Shown piece after piece: positions 43,342 to 43,945 of a stretch of 43,945 bases of DNA. The stretch's first letter is position 1. Each line of letters begins with the position of its first letter. Made by a program: the position numbers and the translations under genes. This DNA comes from Sphaerospermopsis aphanizomenoides BCCUSP55 (GTDB lineage: Bacteria; Cyanobacteriota; Cyanobacteriia; Cyanobacteriales; Nostocaceae), in the NCBI RefSeq assembly GCF_001586785.1, contig NZ_LUFH02000050.1:1-43945 (forward strand), read 5' to 3'. Below the pieces are notes generated by a model that did not search any database, was not told the origin of the DNA, and worked only from the letters and a program-made list of their open reading frames with translations.

Positions 43342-43917
43342 ATGTCACAGGCAAAAGCTATTTTGGAATTTTGGTTTGGTCATCCTGATGAACTAGGTTA
43401 CGGTAAACCCCGACAACTATGGTTTAGCAAAGAACCTGATATAGACCGAGAAATACAGACTCGGTTTTTTTCAGATTACCAAAAAGCTGCACAGGGATAC
43501 TTAGACGATTGGATAAACACACCGGAAACCTGTTTAGCTTTAATTCTGCTGCTAGATCAATTTCCCCGAAATATGTTTCGCAACACCCCCCAAGCCTTTG
43601 CAACTGACTGGGAAGCACTCTCAGCAGCACAACACGCTGTTGCACAAGGTTATGACCGGGAATTGCTGCCTGTACAACGTTGGTTTATTTACTTACCTTT
43701 TGAACACAGTGAAAATTTAGAACACCAGCGCAAGTGCATTAAATTATTTCAGCAGCTTAGTCACGATCCTGATAGTGCTAGTCCTATAGAGTATGCGTTT
43801 AGGCATAAAGAAATTATTGCCCGGTTTGGGCGTTTTCCTCATCGTAATCAAATCTTAGGGCGTGTATCTACCTCTGAAGAAGAGGAATTTTTACAGGAAG
43901 AAGGCAGTACATTTTAG
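43342..43917 (+). CDS. DUF924 family protein
   Basis: 191 residues matching the DUF924 family over its full length: AILEFWFGHPDELGYGK, a central LILLLDQFPRNMFRNTPQAF, WFIYLPFEHSENLEHQ and ending FGRFPHRNQILGRVSTSEE. All-helical TPR-like fold; biochemical function unknown. It is translated right after the SRPBCC gene with a 5-base gap. The stop codon is followed at once by GTGTAGG/GTGTGGG heptamers that run to the end of the window. Confidence 0.9.
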   Translation: MSQAKAILEFWFGHPDELGYGKPRQLWFSKEPDIDREIQTRFFSDYQKAAQGYLDDWINTPETCLALILLLDQFPRNMFRNTPQAFATDWEALSAAQHAVAQGYDRELLPVQRWFIYLPFEHSENLEHQRKCIKLFQQLSHDPDSASPIEYAFRHKEIIARFGRFPHRNQILGRVSTSEEEEFLQEEGSTF

Positions 43918-43919
43918 AG

Positions 43920-43945
43920 AGTGTAGGGTGTGGGGTGTGGGGTGT
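43920..43945. repeat. STRR array at window end (GTGTAGG/GTGTGGG)
   Basis: About 3.5 heptamer units, the reverse-complement family of the array at the left end. It continues past the window edge. Confidence 0.8.

Overview
The window is chromosomal DNA of a filamentous, probably heterocyst-forming cyanobacterium (order Nostocales). I infer this from the many GCGATCGC (HIP1) octamers, heptameric short tandem repeats (STRRs) in most intergenic gaps, AT-rich codon use, the cyanobacterial proteins SipA and GUN4-domain proteins, and the acpP-fabF-tkt order. The genus cannot be fixed from the sequence alone. No rRNA, tRNA, CRISPR array, intact transposase or prophage was found.

Layout. 1-2.5 kb: a peroxiredoxin, sipA, an ion channel with a zinc-ribbon tail sitting on a histidine-kinase remnant, and a deaminase. 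2.5-9.5 kb: an accessory block with decayed DNA, a small His-rich orphan, a 92-bp inverted-repeat element and two large tandem paralogues (coiled coil, uncharacterised conserved core, TPR-like repeats, C-terminal GUN4 domain). 9.7-12.5 kb: a minus-strand cassette of Roadblock/LC7 protein, Arf-like small GTPase, PATAN/DUF4388 protein and heme globin. 13.2-16.2 kb: a NarL-type two-component system divergent from a Spy-like periplasmic protein. 16.4-18.5 kb: a MATE exporter and relics of IS200/IS605-type elements.

18.6-32.4 kb is a signalling island of four large proteins. On the plus strand are a 1974-residue hybrid kinase (four CBS, a GAF with both cyanobacteriochrome cysteines, seven PAS, kinase, two receivers) and a receiver-kinase. 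Converging on them are a membrane hybrid kinase with an HPt domain and a REC-GAF-GGDEF diguanylate cyclase. From 32.5 kb the content is mostly housekeeping: transketolase, FabF, acyl carrier protein, an HdrB-like CCG protein, an overlapping small-protein/aspartic-protease pair, LpxD, a BaiN-like flavoprotein, a 54-residue rubredoxin, a small membrane protein, an SRPBCC protein and a DUF924 protein.

The strongest candidates for undescribed biology are (1) the tandem GUN4/TPR paralogues, (2) the globin-PATAN-GTPase-Roadblock cassette, which looks like a gas- or redox-gated polarity or motility switch, and (3) a probable blue-light-class DXCF cyanobacteriochrome GAF in the CBS/PAS kinase, next to a cyclic-di-GMP synthase whose GAF has degenerate versions of the same motifs. 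STRR-like DNA has also entered coding sequence in at least two kinases, and a 92-bp element family now lies across the 5' ends of two reading frames.
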